This document shows positions 16,094 through 24,709 of a stretch of DNA of 38,580 nt, in pieces. The DNA is taken from contig JAAYLK010000004.1 in NCBI GenBank assembly GCA_012521895.1, forward strand, positions 1 to 38,580, given 5' to 3'. Both the position numbers and the translations under genes were made by a program. The notes below the pieces were generated by a model. The model was not told where the DNA came from and did no database searches. It saw nothing but the letters and a program-made list of their open reading frames with translations. Position 1 is the stretch's first letter. Each line of letters begins with the position of its first letter. Source of the DNA: Clostridiales bacterium. GTDB taxonomy: Bacteria; Bacillota; Clostridia; Christensenellales; Aristaeellaceae.

Positions 16094-17464
16094 ATGATTT
16101 TTGATTTGATTATCATCGGCGGCGGGCCCGCCGGCTACCTGGGCGCGGAGCGCGCCGGGCACGCGGGGCTGAACGTCGCCCTGATTGAGGAGCGTTCCCT
16201 GGGCGGGGTCTGCCTCAACGAAGGCTGCATCCCCACCAAGACCCTGCTGTACTCCGCCAAGCTCTATGACGGCGTCGCCAAGGGGAGCAAATACGGCGTC
16301 AGCGCCGAGGGGCTCACAATCGACCACGAAAGCGTCATCAAGCGCAAGGACAAGGTGGTCAGGACCCTGGTGGCCGGCGTCAAAAGCCAGATGAAGGCCA
16401 ACAAGGTCACCGTGTTTGACGCCCGCGGGGTCATCACCGGCAAAACCAACGAGGGCTATACCGTGAAGGCCGGGGACGAGGTGCTGACGGGCAAAAAGCT
16501 GCTCATCACCACCGGCTCGGTGCCCGCCGTGCCGCCCATTCCGGGTTTGAAAGAAGGCCTGGACAGCGGTTTTGTGCAGACCAGCCGTGAAATCCTGGAT
16601 TTGAAGACGGTGCCCAATGCCCTGTGCGTCATCGGCGGCGGGGTCATCGGCCTGGAGCTGGCCTCCTATTTTTGCTCCATCGGCACCAAGGTGACGGTGG
16701 TGGAGATGCTGGACCACATCGCGGGCGAGAACGACCAGGAGCTGGTCGCCCTGCTGAAGGCCGATTTTGAAAAGCGCGGCATCATCTTCCACCTGGAAAG
16801 CCGCGTGACCGGGATTGAGCAAAACGGCGTGCGCTTTGAGCACCAGGGTGAAAGCAAGCTGGTGGAGGCGGACAAGGTCCTGCTGTCCATCGGCCGCCGC
16901 GCCAACACCGCCAATTTGGGCCTGGACAGCATCGGCGTCAATGTGGAGCGCGGCGCCATCCCCGTGGATGACAAAATGCGCACCAACCAGCCCGGCGTGT
17001 ACGCCGCGGGCGATGTCACCGGCTTTTCCATGCTGGCGCACACCGCCTACCGCGAGGCCGAGGTGGCCGTGAGCGACATCCTGGGGCAACATGACCGCAT
17101 GCGCTATGACGCCATCCCGGCGGTGCTATACACCAACCCGGAGCTGGCCAGCGTGGGCGAGACCGAGGACAGCGCCAAACGCAAAGGCCTCAACTGCGCC
17201 GTGGTGAAGCTGCCCATGCGTTTTTCCGGGCGTTACCTGGCCGAGAACGAGGGCGGCAACGGCATCATGAAGCTGATTGTGGACAAGGGCAGCCAGCGCG
17301 TTTTGGGCCTGCAGGCCCTGTCCAACTACGCCAGCGAGTTCATCATCACCGCCGGCACTTACATCGAGATGGGCCTCACCTTGAGCCAGATCAAGAAAAT
17401 CGTCTTCCCCCACCCCACGGTCGCCGAAATCATCCGCGAAGCCGTCTTCGCGTACACGGAGTAA
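16094..17464 (+). CDS. lpdA: Dihydrolipoamide dehydrogenase (E3)
   Basis: A 456-residue flavoprotein that reoxidises dihydrolipoamide of E2 with NAD+. The FAD-binding GGGPAG (9-14), the redox-active disulfide motif GGVCLNEGCIPTK (Cys40 and Cys45), the NAD-binding GGGVIGLELA and the C-terminal HPTVAE with the catalytic His-Glu pair are all present and intact. Length is normal for the family. AAGGAGG lies upstream; 12 bases separate it from E2 and 10 from E1, so the three genes are one transcription unit. Confidence 0.95.
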   Translation: MIFDLIIIGGGPAGYLGAERAGHAGLNVALIEERSLGGVCLNEGCIPTKTLLYSAKLYDGVAKGSKYGVSAEGLTIDHESVIKRKDKVVRTLVAGVKSQMKANKVTVFDARGVITGKTNEGYTVKAGDEVLTGKKLLITTGSVPAVPPIPGLKEGLDSGFVQTSREILDLKTVPNALCVIGGGVIGLELASYFCSIGTKVTVVEMLDHIAGENDQELVALLKADFEKRGIIFHLESRVTGIEQNGVRFEHQGESKLVEADKVLLSIGRRANTANLGLDSIGVNVERGAIPVDDKMRTNQPGVYAAGDVTGFSMLAHTAYREAEVAVSDILGQHDRMRYDAIPAVLYTNPELASVGETEDSAKRKGLNCAVVKLPMRFSGRYLAENEGGNGIMKLIVDKGSQRVLGLQALSNYASEFIITAGTYIEMGLTLSQIKKIVFPHPTVAEIIREAVFAYTE

Positions 17465-17474
17465 GAGGTAGTAA

Positions 17475-19940
17475 ATGAGCAAGCAACTAAGCGTCTCCCC
17501 CGAACTCGTCCGCAAGGCCGGTGTGCTCACCACGCCGGAGATCCCCGTCAACACCTACAACAAAAAACTCAAGGACGAGCTGAAAAACTACACCAAGGAC
17601 GAGTTCCTCAACATCTTCCGCGACATGGTGGTCATCCGCGAGTTTGAAACCATGCTCAACCTCATCAAGACCAAGGGCGAGTACCAGGGCGTGCCCTACA
17701 ACCACCCCGGCCCCGCCCACCTGGGCATCGGCCAGGAAGCGGCCTATGTCGGCGCCGCCTACCTGCTCACCCTGGATGACTACACCTTTGGCTCCCACCG
17801 CAGCCACGGCGAAATCCTGGCCAAGGGCATGCGCTCTATCCAAATTCTGGACGATGAAAAACTGACCGGCATCATGGAAAACTTCTTTGGCGGCAAGACC
17901 TACAGCGTCATCAAGGACAGCAAGAAGTCCGTCAAGGAAAACGGCATCAACTTCCTGCTGTACGGCATGATGTGTGAGACCTTCGCCCGCGAAAACGGCT
18001 TCAACAAGGGCCTGGGCGGCAGCATGCACGCCTTCTTCACGCCCTTTGGCATCTACCCCAACAACGCGATCGTGGGCGGCTCGGGCTCCATCGCCCCGGG
18101 CGCGGCCCTTTATAAATTGTCCAACCGCAAGCCCGGCGTGGTCGTGTGCAACATCGGCGACGGCGCCCTGGCCTGCGGCCCCGTCTGGGAGGGCATGGTC
18201 ATGTCCACCATGGGCCAGATCAAGAACCTCTGGGGCGAGGACTTCAAGGGCATGCCCCTCATCTTCAACATCAACGACAACTTCTACGGCATGGGCGGCC
18301 AGACCCAGGGCGAAACCATGGGCCAGGACATGATGGCCCGCGTGGCGGCCGGCCTCGCCCCCAACGCCCTGCATTCCGAGCGCGTGGACGGCTACAACCC
18401 CCTGGCCGTCATCGACGCCTACCGCCGCAAGCTGCCGCTGGCCAAGTCCGACGGCCCGGTCTTCCTGGATGTCATCACCTACCGTATCTCCGGCCACAGC
18501 CCATCGGACTCCTCCAGTTACCGCACCAAGGAGGAGATCGACGCCTGGGAGGCCCAGGACAGCATCCTGGCCTTTGGCAAAGAGCTGGTCAAAAACAAGG
18601 TCGCTACACAGGACGAGCTGGACGGCATCTGGCAAAAAGTCATTGAGGACATGGTGCGCAACCTGAAGCTGTCCATTGATGACAGCGTCTCCCCGCGCAT
18701 CCCGCTTGAGACCACCAGCCCCGACTACATCGCCAATCTCATGTTCTCAAACCAGAAAATCCGCGCCTTTGATGAGGGCAGAAAGCCTGAGACCCTTCTC
18801 CCAAAAGAGGAATGCCCACGCGTGCAGCAGATCGTAAAAAAAGAGCGCTTCCATGTGGACAGCGAGGGCAAGCCGGTCTCCAAAAACCGCGTCTACCAAC
18901 TGCGTGACGCCATCGCTGAGCCCATCATCAACAAGTACTACGAGGACCCCACCCTCATCTCCTTTGGTGAGGACGTGCGTGACTGGGGCGGCGCCTTCGC
19001 CGTCTACCGCGGCTTGACCGAGGCCATTCCCTACCACCGCCTCTTTAACTCCCCCATTTCCGAAGCCGCCATCGTCGGCGCCGCGGTGGGCTACGCCATG
19101 TCCGGCGGGCGCGCCATTGCCGAGCTTATGTACTGCGACTTCCTGGGCCGCGCAGGAGATGAGGTGTTTAATCAATTATCAAAATGGCAGTCCATGTCTG
19201 CCGGCATGCTCAAGATGCCCGTTGTGTTGCGCCTGTCCGTTGGCAGCAAGTACGGCGCGCAGCACTCCCAGGACTGGTCGGCCCTGGCCGCCCACATTCC
19301 AGGCCTCAAGATCGTCTTCCCCGCCACGCCCTATGACGCAAAGGGCCTCATGCAAGCCGCCCTCAACGGCACTGACCCCGTCCTCTTCCTTGAAAGCCAG
19401 CGCATCTACGACGTCGCCGAGCAGTTCCACGAAGGCGGCGTGCCCGAACAAGAATACGAAATCACCTTTGGCGACCCGGACATCAAGCGCGCGGGCAGTG
19501 ATGTCACCATCCTGTCCCTGGGCGCCACGCTCTACCGCGCCTTGCCGGCCGCGGACATGCTGAAGGAAAAATACGGCCTCACCGCCGAGGTCATCGACGC
19601 GCGCAGCATCGTGCCCTTTGACTACACCAAGGTTGTGGAATCCATCAAGAAGACCGGCCGCGTCATCATCACCGGCGACGCCTGCGAGCGCGGCTCCGTC
19701 ATGCGCCAGATGGCCTCCACCATCACCGAGCTGGCCTTTGACTACCTCGACGCGCCGCCCGTCGTCGTCGGCGCCCGCAACTGGATCACCCCCGCGCATG
19801 AGATGGAAGAGTCATTCTTCCCGCAGCCGGAGTGGATCCTGGACGCCATCAATGAGCGCCTCCTGCCCCTCAAGGACCACGTCCCCACCAGGAATTTTAC
19901 GGTGATGGAACAGCTCCGCGACAACAAGCGCGGGGTCTGA
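17475..19940 (+). CDS. Fused alpha-beta E1 component, TPP-dependent 2-oxoacid dehydrogenase
   Basis: An 821-residue protein in which the E1 alpha chain (about residues 40-440) and E1 beta chain (about 470-821) of a pyruvate/acetoin/branched-chain-type dehydrogenase are joined. The alpha part has HRSHGE (from His108) and the TPP motif GDGA (228-231) with a later NINDN; the beta part starts at RVYQLRDAIAEPIINKYYEDP, with FGEDVRDWGG, FNSPISEAAIVGAAVGYAM and the C-terminal Rossmann-like domain. E1 decarboxylates the 2-oxo substrate and acylates the lipoyl group of E2. A two-gene heterotetramer is the more usual form; fusions are known in some Bacteroidota and Clostridia. The gene has GAGGT upstream and closes the long rightward locus. 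Substrate is not decided by the sequence. Confidence 0.92.
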   Translation: MSKQLSVSPELVRKAGVLTTPEIPVNTYNKKLKDELKNYTKDEFLNIFRDMVVIREFETMLNLIKTKGEYQGVPYNHPGPAHLGIGQEAAYVGAAYLLTLDDYTFGSHRSHGEILAKGMRSIQILDDEKLTGIMENFFGGKTYSVIKDSKKSVKENGINFLLYGMMCETFARENGFNKGLGGSMHAFFTPFGIYPNNAIVGGSGSIAPGAALYKLSNRKPGVVVCNIGDGALACGPVWEGMVMSTMGQIKNLWGEDFKGMPLIFNINDNFYGMGGQTQGETMGQDMMARVAAGLAPNALHSERVDGYNPLAVIDAYRRKLPLAKSDGPVFLDVITYRISGHSPSDSSSYRTKEEIDAWEAQDSILAFGKELVKNKVATQDELDGIWQKVIEDMVRNLKLSIDDSVSPRIPLETTSPDYIANLMFSNQKIRAFDEGRKPETLLPKEECPRVQQIVKKERFHVDSEGKPVSKNRVYQLRDAIAEPIINKYYEDPTLISFGEDVRDWGGAFAVYRGLTEAIPYHRLFNSPISEAAIVGAAVGYAMSGGRAIAELMYCDFLGRAGDEVFNQLSKWQSMSAGMLKMPVVLRLSVGSKYGAQHSQDWSALAAHIPGLKIVFPATPYDAKGLMQAALNGTDPVLFLESQRIYDVAEQFHEGGVPEQEYEITFGDPDIKRAGSDVTILSLGATLYRALPAADMLKEKYGLTAEVIDARSIVPFDYTKVVESIKKTGRVIITGDACERGSVMRQMASTITELAFDYLDAPPVVVGARNWITPAHEMEESFFPQPEWILDAINERLLPLKDHVPTRNFTVMEQLRDNKRGV

Positions 19941-20030
19941 GGACGGGGTAGAGCCGGAGGGACCGAGAGGACGATAGGACCGATAGGTCCGGGGACCTGG
20001 AGACGTAAAACCGAATAGGAAAAACGAAGC

Positions 20031-20064
20031 GGGGGGGTGGGCTTTTGAAAAAGCCCCCTCCCCC
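20031..20064 (-). terminator. Long G/C-rich hairpin between the convergent E1 and restriction genes
   Basis: Seven G, then TGGGCTTT, pairs with AAAGCCCC-CTCCCCC across a TGAA loop: about 13 base pairs with one mismatch and one G-T. On the minus strand the stem is followed after six bases by TTTTT, so it could end the leftward restriction operon; on the plus strand no T tract follows. The rest of the gap 19941-20184 is a purine-rich stretch with repeated GACCGA/GACGATA-like units (19943-20000) and an AT-rich part next to the restriction genes. Confidence 0.45.
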
Positions 20065-20184
20065 GTACCCCCTCCCGGAAAACTTTACTATGCATAACAA
20101 AATAACAATTCAAGAAAAAGGCTGCTGCGTAAACTGACATGTACACAAGATAATTATGCGGATACCAACAACTGCCTCAGCTTA

Positions 20185-23100
20185 CTATACCTCGCCAGGC
20201 TTGCCTAGGATACCGCGCTCAAACGCGCCGGGGTACTCCATATTCTTAATACCGCCGCTGAATGAGATGACAGCAAGATCCCTTTCCATCCGGATGACAC
20301 GGCCAAGCCCGAATTTCCGATGCTCCACCTGTACACCGGGCTTGACCCAAGCAAATTGCACCATATCTTTTACTGGGACGCTCTGCATCTGCCCACGCTC
20401 CTGTTTTCTGGGGGAGAATGAATCAAACCGCAGATCGCTCTGTGAAATAGACTTAGCCTGCGATGGGCTAAAAGTGGATGGAACGATAGCGCTCCTGGTT
20501 GAGTCGACCCCAGCTTTTGTGCTCTTTCTGGCTGTCTTCTTCTGAACCGGTACAACAGGTTCTTCTTCCTCTTGAATATCCTTATCGGCTTCGTACGTGG
20601 CGGGGAAATTCTTCAAATCCTCCATCGCCCTTTCTAGAACAGCCATGCTGGCCTGCTGCTGGGCGAACATCATCTCAAAATCCTCTCGCGTGATGCTGCT
20701 GTCCCAGCCGCCGACCTTTTCACCTTCGTGCAGGTTGATACCGGTATATGTAAGGCTGCTGTCCTCATATCGCCGGAACTTGAAAATGGCATCTCCCATC
20801 AGGCTGGCGTTGAACACGTTAAGGCTGACCAGCAGCTCGAAATCCTTCACATCCAGCCCCGTCACGGCCTTAAAAAGCCCGGGCTCCAGCTGTGTGATGA
20901 CGTCCTGCAGTGATGCTTCCCGGTAGTCCGTCAAGTACATGAAGATGGGGATACGGGTTGCAAACTTAATGAGCTTTTCCTGCACCTGCTTGCGCAGAGA
21001 TTTATATTCCTTTTCCTCTTGTGTCAGTTCCTTCTTTTCCGGTGGCGTAAGGTTTTCTTTTTCCTTTTTTGCTTTCTTGACGGATTCTGACTTGTTGATG
21101 ATAGTTTCCAAGATGCTGCTACCCAGGCTGCGGAAACCTTCAATGCGCATGATGGCGTCCATAGCAGCCTGGTTGGCGATGATTCTCCTGAGGGTGTCAT
21201 TGTCCACATTGACCAATAAGGCGCTCTCCCAGCGTTTGGCCAACATGGTGGCACTGGTACCGCGAAGGGCGATATCAAGCACTTCCCCGGCATCGATCGA
21301 TCGCATGACCCCCTCGTCGTACGCCAGCACCGGCAAGAAATTCATGAACTGGCCCACGGCTTTTTCGCGATTGGGCTCATTGATATTCAGCCTGGTTCCA
21401 TAGTCGGCAATCTGCCTGAGCGCACGATCCAAGGCGAAGTCAAACACATAGCAGTTGTGCTTGATGATCTCCGTCAACCCATCGCCGGAGTCAATTTCCC
21501 AGGGGCTTTGCACCCGAAAAGCGGCCTGGAAATAGGTCTCCGGGCTTTGCAGGTTACGCAGCATGAAGATGCCGGTCCATGGTTTCACGGTGACTCCAGT
21601 GGTCAGCTTGCCGCAGGACAGGGTGATCGATTTACTGTTAAGCGGTTCTTCCATGCTTTTTCGTACCGGACCCAAGGCTTGCAGGCCAATGCCCGCGCCG
21701 TAGCCTGCGCAGACGTTGATTTTATACTCATGGTAAAAGACATTCTGCCTTTGCCGCATCAGGTTGGCCATAGCTTCACAGCTGGCCACATCCGGAAGGA
21801 ACCAGAAGGTGTGGTTGAGTACACTAAGCAAGCGGGCATCGCTGAAGGGCATCGCCGGCTTGCCGCCCAGCTTCATGTCATCCATGCTGGCGGGTAGGTA
21901 GGCGCCACGGATGAGCCCCAGCCACTTCTGCACCTCATCTTCATAGATGAATTTTGCACTCTTGCCGCGGCCTTCGGCCTTGAAAAAGAGGTTCAGATCA
22001 AATTCGTTGAACTCCCCCTTTTCCGCCACCATGCGCAGCTCCTCCGGCATACGGTAGGTGAGCATCACCATGCGGGGCAGGGCGCGGTAGGGGTTATCCG
22101 GCGCATCACCCCAGGCGGCCTTGGCCTGTTGCTCATCCGAATATGTCCAACTGTATATCTGCTCTTCCAGGAATTCCCCGGTGTTCAGCGCTCTGAAAGG
22201 TGTACCGGATAGAAAGAGGTAGTGATTTGTGGTGATGGGCAGGAAGGTTTCGTTGTAGGCGTTGTCGGCCTCTTCTTTTTTGTACTGCTCCAGGTCCAGG
22301 GCATCAAAAGCATCCTCGTCCTCCTGGTCAAACAGCTTTCTGGCATTGTCCCGCCAGGCACCGAAATGGTACTCATCAAAGACCACCATGTCCCAGTTGG
22401 TTGCGTGCACCCATTCATTGCGGGCCTTGATGCCGCCCGTCTGGTTGTTGACCCCAAGGAAATCCTGAAAACTACCGAAGCATACGATAGGCCGGGTCTT
22501 GTCGGCCTTCTCATACTGTTCATCCATTCCTGCTTCGTTGCCGTTTTTGGGCCTGCTGATAAACTGCCAGCCGGAAAAATCCAGGTGGCGTTTGATGTCC
22601 TCCGCCCAGGCGCTCTCCACCGCGGGCTTGAAGGTCATCACCAGCACACGCTTGAATCCCAGCCTTTTAGCAAGCTGGTAAGCAGCAAAGGTCTTGCCAA
22701 AACGCATTTTTGCATTCCAGAGAAATCTGGGTGCCTGCCCCGGGTAATCCTGTCGGGCAGAGCGATAGTAAAGGGCAGTTTTCTCCACCGCCTCCCGCTG
22801 CTCGGGGCGCATAGCAAAATCCCAGTCGCGATTTTCCTCGTTTTCCTGTCTGTGCTTCAATGCCAGGTAGGCAGCCTTCACTTGTTCCGTTGTACAGGTA
22901 AACCATTCCCCGTCAACGTTTGGGACGCCTCTTTTTCGCAGAACACGGTGCAGGTCATGGTCGGTGAATACACCGCCGTCTTCATAGATTGCGCTGTCCT
23001 GGAATACAATGCTGTAGGGTATCCCGCCTGGTAATTTAGTGGGGTACTGCTGGGCCACCCGTTTTTGAACATCCCCGGCAGTGTAACCTACTTTCAGCAT

Positions 23101-23187
23101 TCCTTCATAATGGATATCCGAATAGGCATACACCATGGGCTTGGCTTGAGGTTTTTCGCTTACAAACAGATCAAGTTGATCAGCCAT
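20185..23187 (-). CDS. GIY-YIG nuclease / SF2 helicase restriction subunit with C-terminal Tudor-like domain
   Basis: About 1000 residues. The N-terminus (about 15-110) resembles the T5orf172/GIY-YIG nuclease domain: VYAYSD and LKVGYT, an Arg in the following helix and GEWF with the expected metal-binding Glu. An SF2 helicase core follows, with motif I AKMRFGKT (Lys165), motif II DEYH (271-274), FLSGTPF and a QAAFRVQSP motif VI. After a charged linker, the last 50 residues (PGVQVEHRKFGLGRV and ISFSGGIK) resemble the C-terminal Tudor-like domain of PcrA/UvrD. The likely role is ATP-driven DNA translocation and cleavage of unmodified DNA together with the two methyltransferase-like subunits. 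I choose ATG 23187, which overlaps the upstream gene by eight bases; an ATG seven codons earlier is possible. Confidence 0.85.
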   Translation of the reverse strand: MADQLDLFVSEKPQAKPMVYAYSDIHYEGMLKVGYTAGDVQKRVAQQYPTKLPGGIPYSIVFQDSAIYEDGGVFTDHDLHRVLRKRGVPNVDGEWFTCTTEQVKAAYLALKHRQENEENRDWDFAMRPEQREAVEKTALYYRSARQDYPGQAPRFLWNAKMRFGKTFAAYQLAKRLGFKRVLVMTFKPAVESAWAEDIKRHLDFSGWQFISRPKNGNEAGMDEQYEKADKTRPIVCFGSFQDFLGVNNQTGGIKARNEWVHATNWDMVVFDEYHFGAWRDNARKLFDQEDEDAFDALDLEQYKKEEADNAYNETFLPITTNHYLFLSGTPFRALNTGEFLEEQIYSWTYSDEQQAKAAWGDAPDNPYRALPRMVMLTYRMPEELRMVAEKGEFNEFDLNLFFKAEGRGKSAKFIYEDEVQKWLGLIRGAYLPASMDDMKLGGKPAMPFSDARLLSVLNHTFWFLPDVASCEAMANLMRQRQNVFYHEYKINVCAGYGAGIGLQALGPVRKSMEEPLNSKSITLSCGKLTTGVTVKPWTGIFMLRNLQSPETYFQAAFRVQSPWEIDSGDGLTEIIKHNCYVFDFALDRALRQIADYGTRLNINEPNREKAVGQFMNFLPVLAYDEGVMRSIDAGEVLDIALRGTSATMLAKRWESALLVNVDNDTLRRIIANQAAMDAIMRIEGFRSLGSSILETIINKSESVKKAKKEKENLTPPEKKELTQEEKEYKSLRKQVQEKLIKFATRIPIFMYLTDYREASLQDVITQLEPGLFKAVTGLDVKDFELLVSLNVFNASLMGDAIFKFRRYEDSSLTYTGINLHEGEKVGGWDSSITREDFEMMFAQQQASMAVLERAMEDLKNFPATYEADKDIQEEEEPVVPVQKKTARKSTKAGVDSTRSAIVPSTFSPSQAKSISQSDLRFDSFSPRKQERGQMQSVPVKDMVQFAWVKPGVQVEHRKFGLGRVIRMERDLAVISFSGGIKNMEYPGAFERGILGKPGEV

Positions 23188-24709
23188 CCTGTTCACCAAC
23201 TTCCGCATCCATTGGCCGAATCATACTTTCAATGAAGGCGATTTCCTCTTCCGAGAGGCTATACTTGGCGTAGAGTTCGGCATCTGTCCAAGGTTTGGAG
23301 AAGTCTTGGAGAGGAACGAATTGATAAACTCTGCTTGTTGCATGTTGGGTGTTTTTAATTAATAATACTAAAAACCTAAATAGTTTTGTTGATATATAAG
23401 ATATTACATTTTTACATATCTCAATACTTTCAAAAGGGCCAATTAATAAATATGTTTCTGTGCATGCGCTGTCAGGCTCACCAATAAATGGCTTGTTAAG
23501 TATTTGATGCGGGAATTCTTCTCCAGCTCCATATGCATAGCTTATATAAACCTTCCATTGTTTTATCCATTGTTTGTTTTGCAATATTTGTTTTGGCGCA
23601 ACATATCCAGTAGCCTTGTTTGCGTACAGTCGTATTTCACCTGTCTTTGAAAAGGACTTAAAGTCACTTGATAATCCGAAAGGTTTTCGAGAACTAACTA
23701 AAGAACCAAAGGTGTTTTCGCCTTTCGAGACAATTTTATGAAGTACAGTCAATGCTTCATTATAACGTATAAAAACATTCTGGTTTGCTTCAAGAAGTGG
23801 TCTGCTCATTCTCGATGATTGCTCTCCTCGGACTGTTACAACTTCACAATCTCCAGGGTGATTTTTATCCCACATGAAGTAACATACACCACCCTTAACT
23901 GGAACACCAGGAAAACAATCGTTAGGATTAGGAAAATCCACTAGGTATCGTATTCTTCTATCATGGAGCATTTCAGACCGGAAACTATCAAGGCCTTTAC
24001 CTCCAGCAAACCATCGTGAAGGGATTATCATAATCAAATATTGTGGATCTAGTTTTTTAGCTTGTAATACAAATTTTTGGTAAATGGGCATTGCACTTGC
24101 AGCAGCTCCACCATCACTTATTTGATATGGCGGATTCCCAATAATTACATCAAACTTCATTCCAAATATCTCCTCCGGCTTAAGGGTATGGATAAACTCA
24201 TAGGCGTGATATTCCAGACCTTCACGAACATTCTTCCCGAATTGGGTTTCACTTGCACCGCAGTAAGCGCAACGTCCATTTATAAAACGGTGCTCATCCT
24301 GCTTGAAGCGGACATTGCCTTCTACATTCTCAAACCTGCTCACCGAATACCGCCCATTTGGAAACTTGCTGCAGTATATGCTCCTGCGGCTCATCAGACT
24401 GGTCAGTTCCGTGATGGCAATACCGTACAACTGACGTTGGAAGATGTGATCCCGCCGCTCCTGCTCATTAGGAAACACCTTTACCAAGCCCGACATGAGC
24501 CGCCTGGCTATCTCTCGAAGGAAGACCCCAGACTTTGTAGCTGGATCCAAAAATGTGGTATCCGGGCTTCCGAATAATTCCTGGGGCAATAAGTCCAGCA
24601 CCTGATTGGCAACCTCCGGCGGGGTGAAGACCTCATCACTGGACAAATTTGCCAGAGTGTTCAGGATATCCGGATTATAATCCTGGGCTTTGATGGCACT
24701 GATGTTCAT
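23180..24709 (-). CDS. Eco57I-type N6-adenine DNA methyltransferase with specificity region
   Basis: About 509 residues. An N-terminal segment with EVFTPPEVANQVLD leads to the SAM-binding motif in the variant form LDPATKSGVFLREI (the usual form is DPACGSG). A CAYCGA pair of cysteines may bind zinc. The catalytic motif IIGNPPYQ is intact, so the protein should methylate adenine. The C-terminal third (bases of about 23250-23900) is AT-rich and diverse and is probably the target recognition domain. ATG 24709 is preceded by GGAGG and overlaps the upstream gene by 35 bases; a longer frame from 24766 lacks a ribosome binding site. It would protect host DNA and set the recognition sequence of the restriction system. 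Confidence 0.88.
   Translation of the reverse strand: MNISAIKAQDYNPDILNTLANLSSDEVFTPPEVANQVLDLLPQELFGSPDTTFLDPATKSGVFLREIARRLMSGLVKVFPNEQERRDHIFQRQLYGIAITELTSLMSRRSIYCSKFPNGRYSVSRFENVEGNVRFKQDEHRFINGRCAYCGASETQFGKNVREGLEYHAYEFIHTLKPEEIFGMKFDVIIGNPPYQISDGGAAASAMPIYQKFVLQAKKLDPQYLIMIIPSRWFAGGKGLDSFRSEMLHDRRIRYLVDFPNPNDCFPGVPVKGGVCYFMWDKNHPGDCEVVTVRGEQSSRMSRPLLEANQNVFIRYNEALTVLHKIVSKGENTFGSLVSSRKPFGLSSDFKSFSKTGEIRLYANKATGYVAPKQILQNKQWIKQWKVYISYAYGAGEEFPHQILNKPFIGEPDSACTETYLLIGPFESIEICKNVISYISTKLFRFLVLLIKNTQHATSRVYQFVPLQDFSKPWTDAELYAKYSLSEEEIAFIESMIRPMDAEVGEQDG

Noticed and set aside
20031..20064. Hairpin as an efficient terminator of the rightward dehydrogenase operon
   Set aside because: No T tract follows on the plus strand; a role for the leftward transcript is more plausible, and I list it only at modest confidence.
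22222..23034. Open frame of 270 codons on the plus strand opposite the helicase gene
   Set aside because: Lies fully inside the helicase motif region and shows no domain or ribosome binding site.
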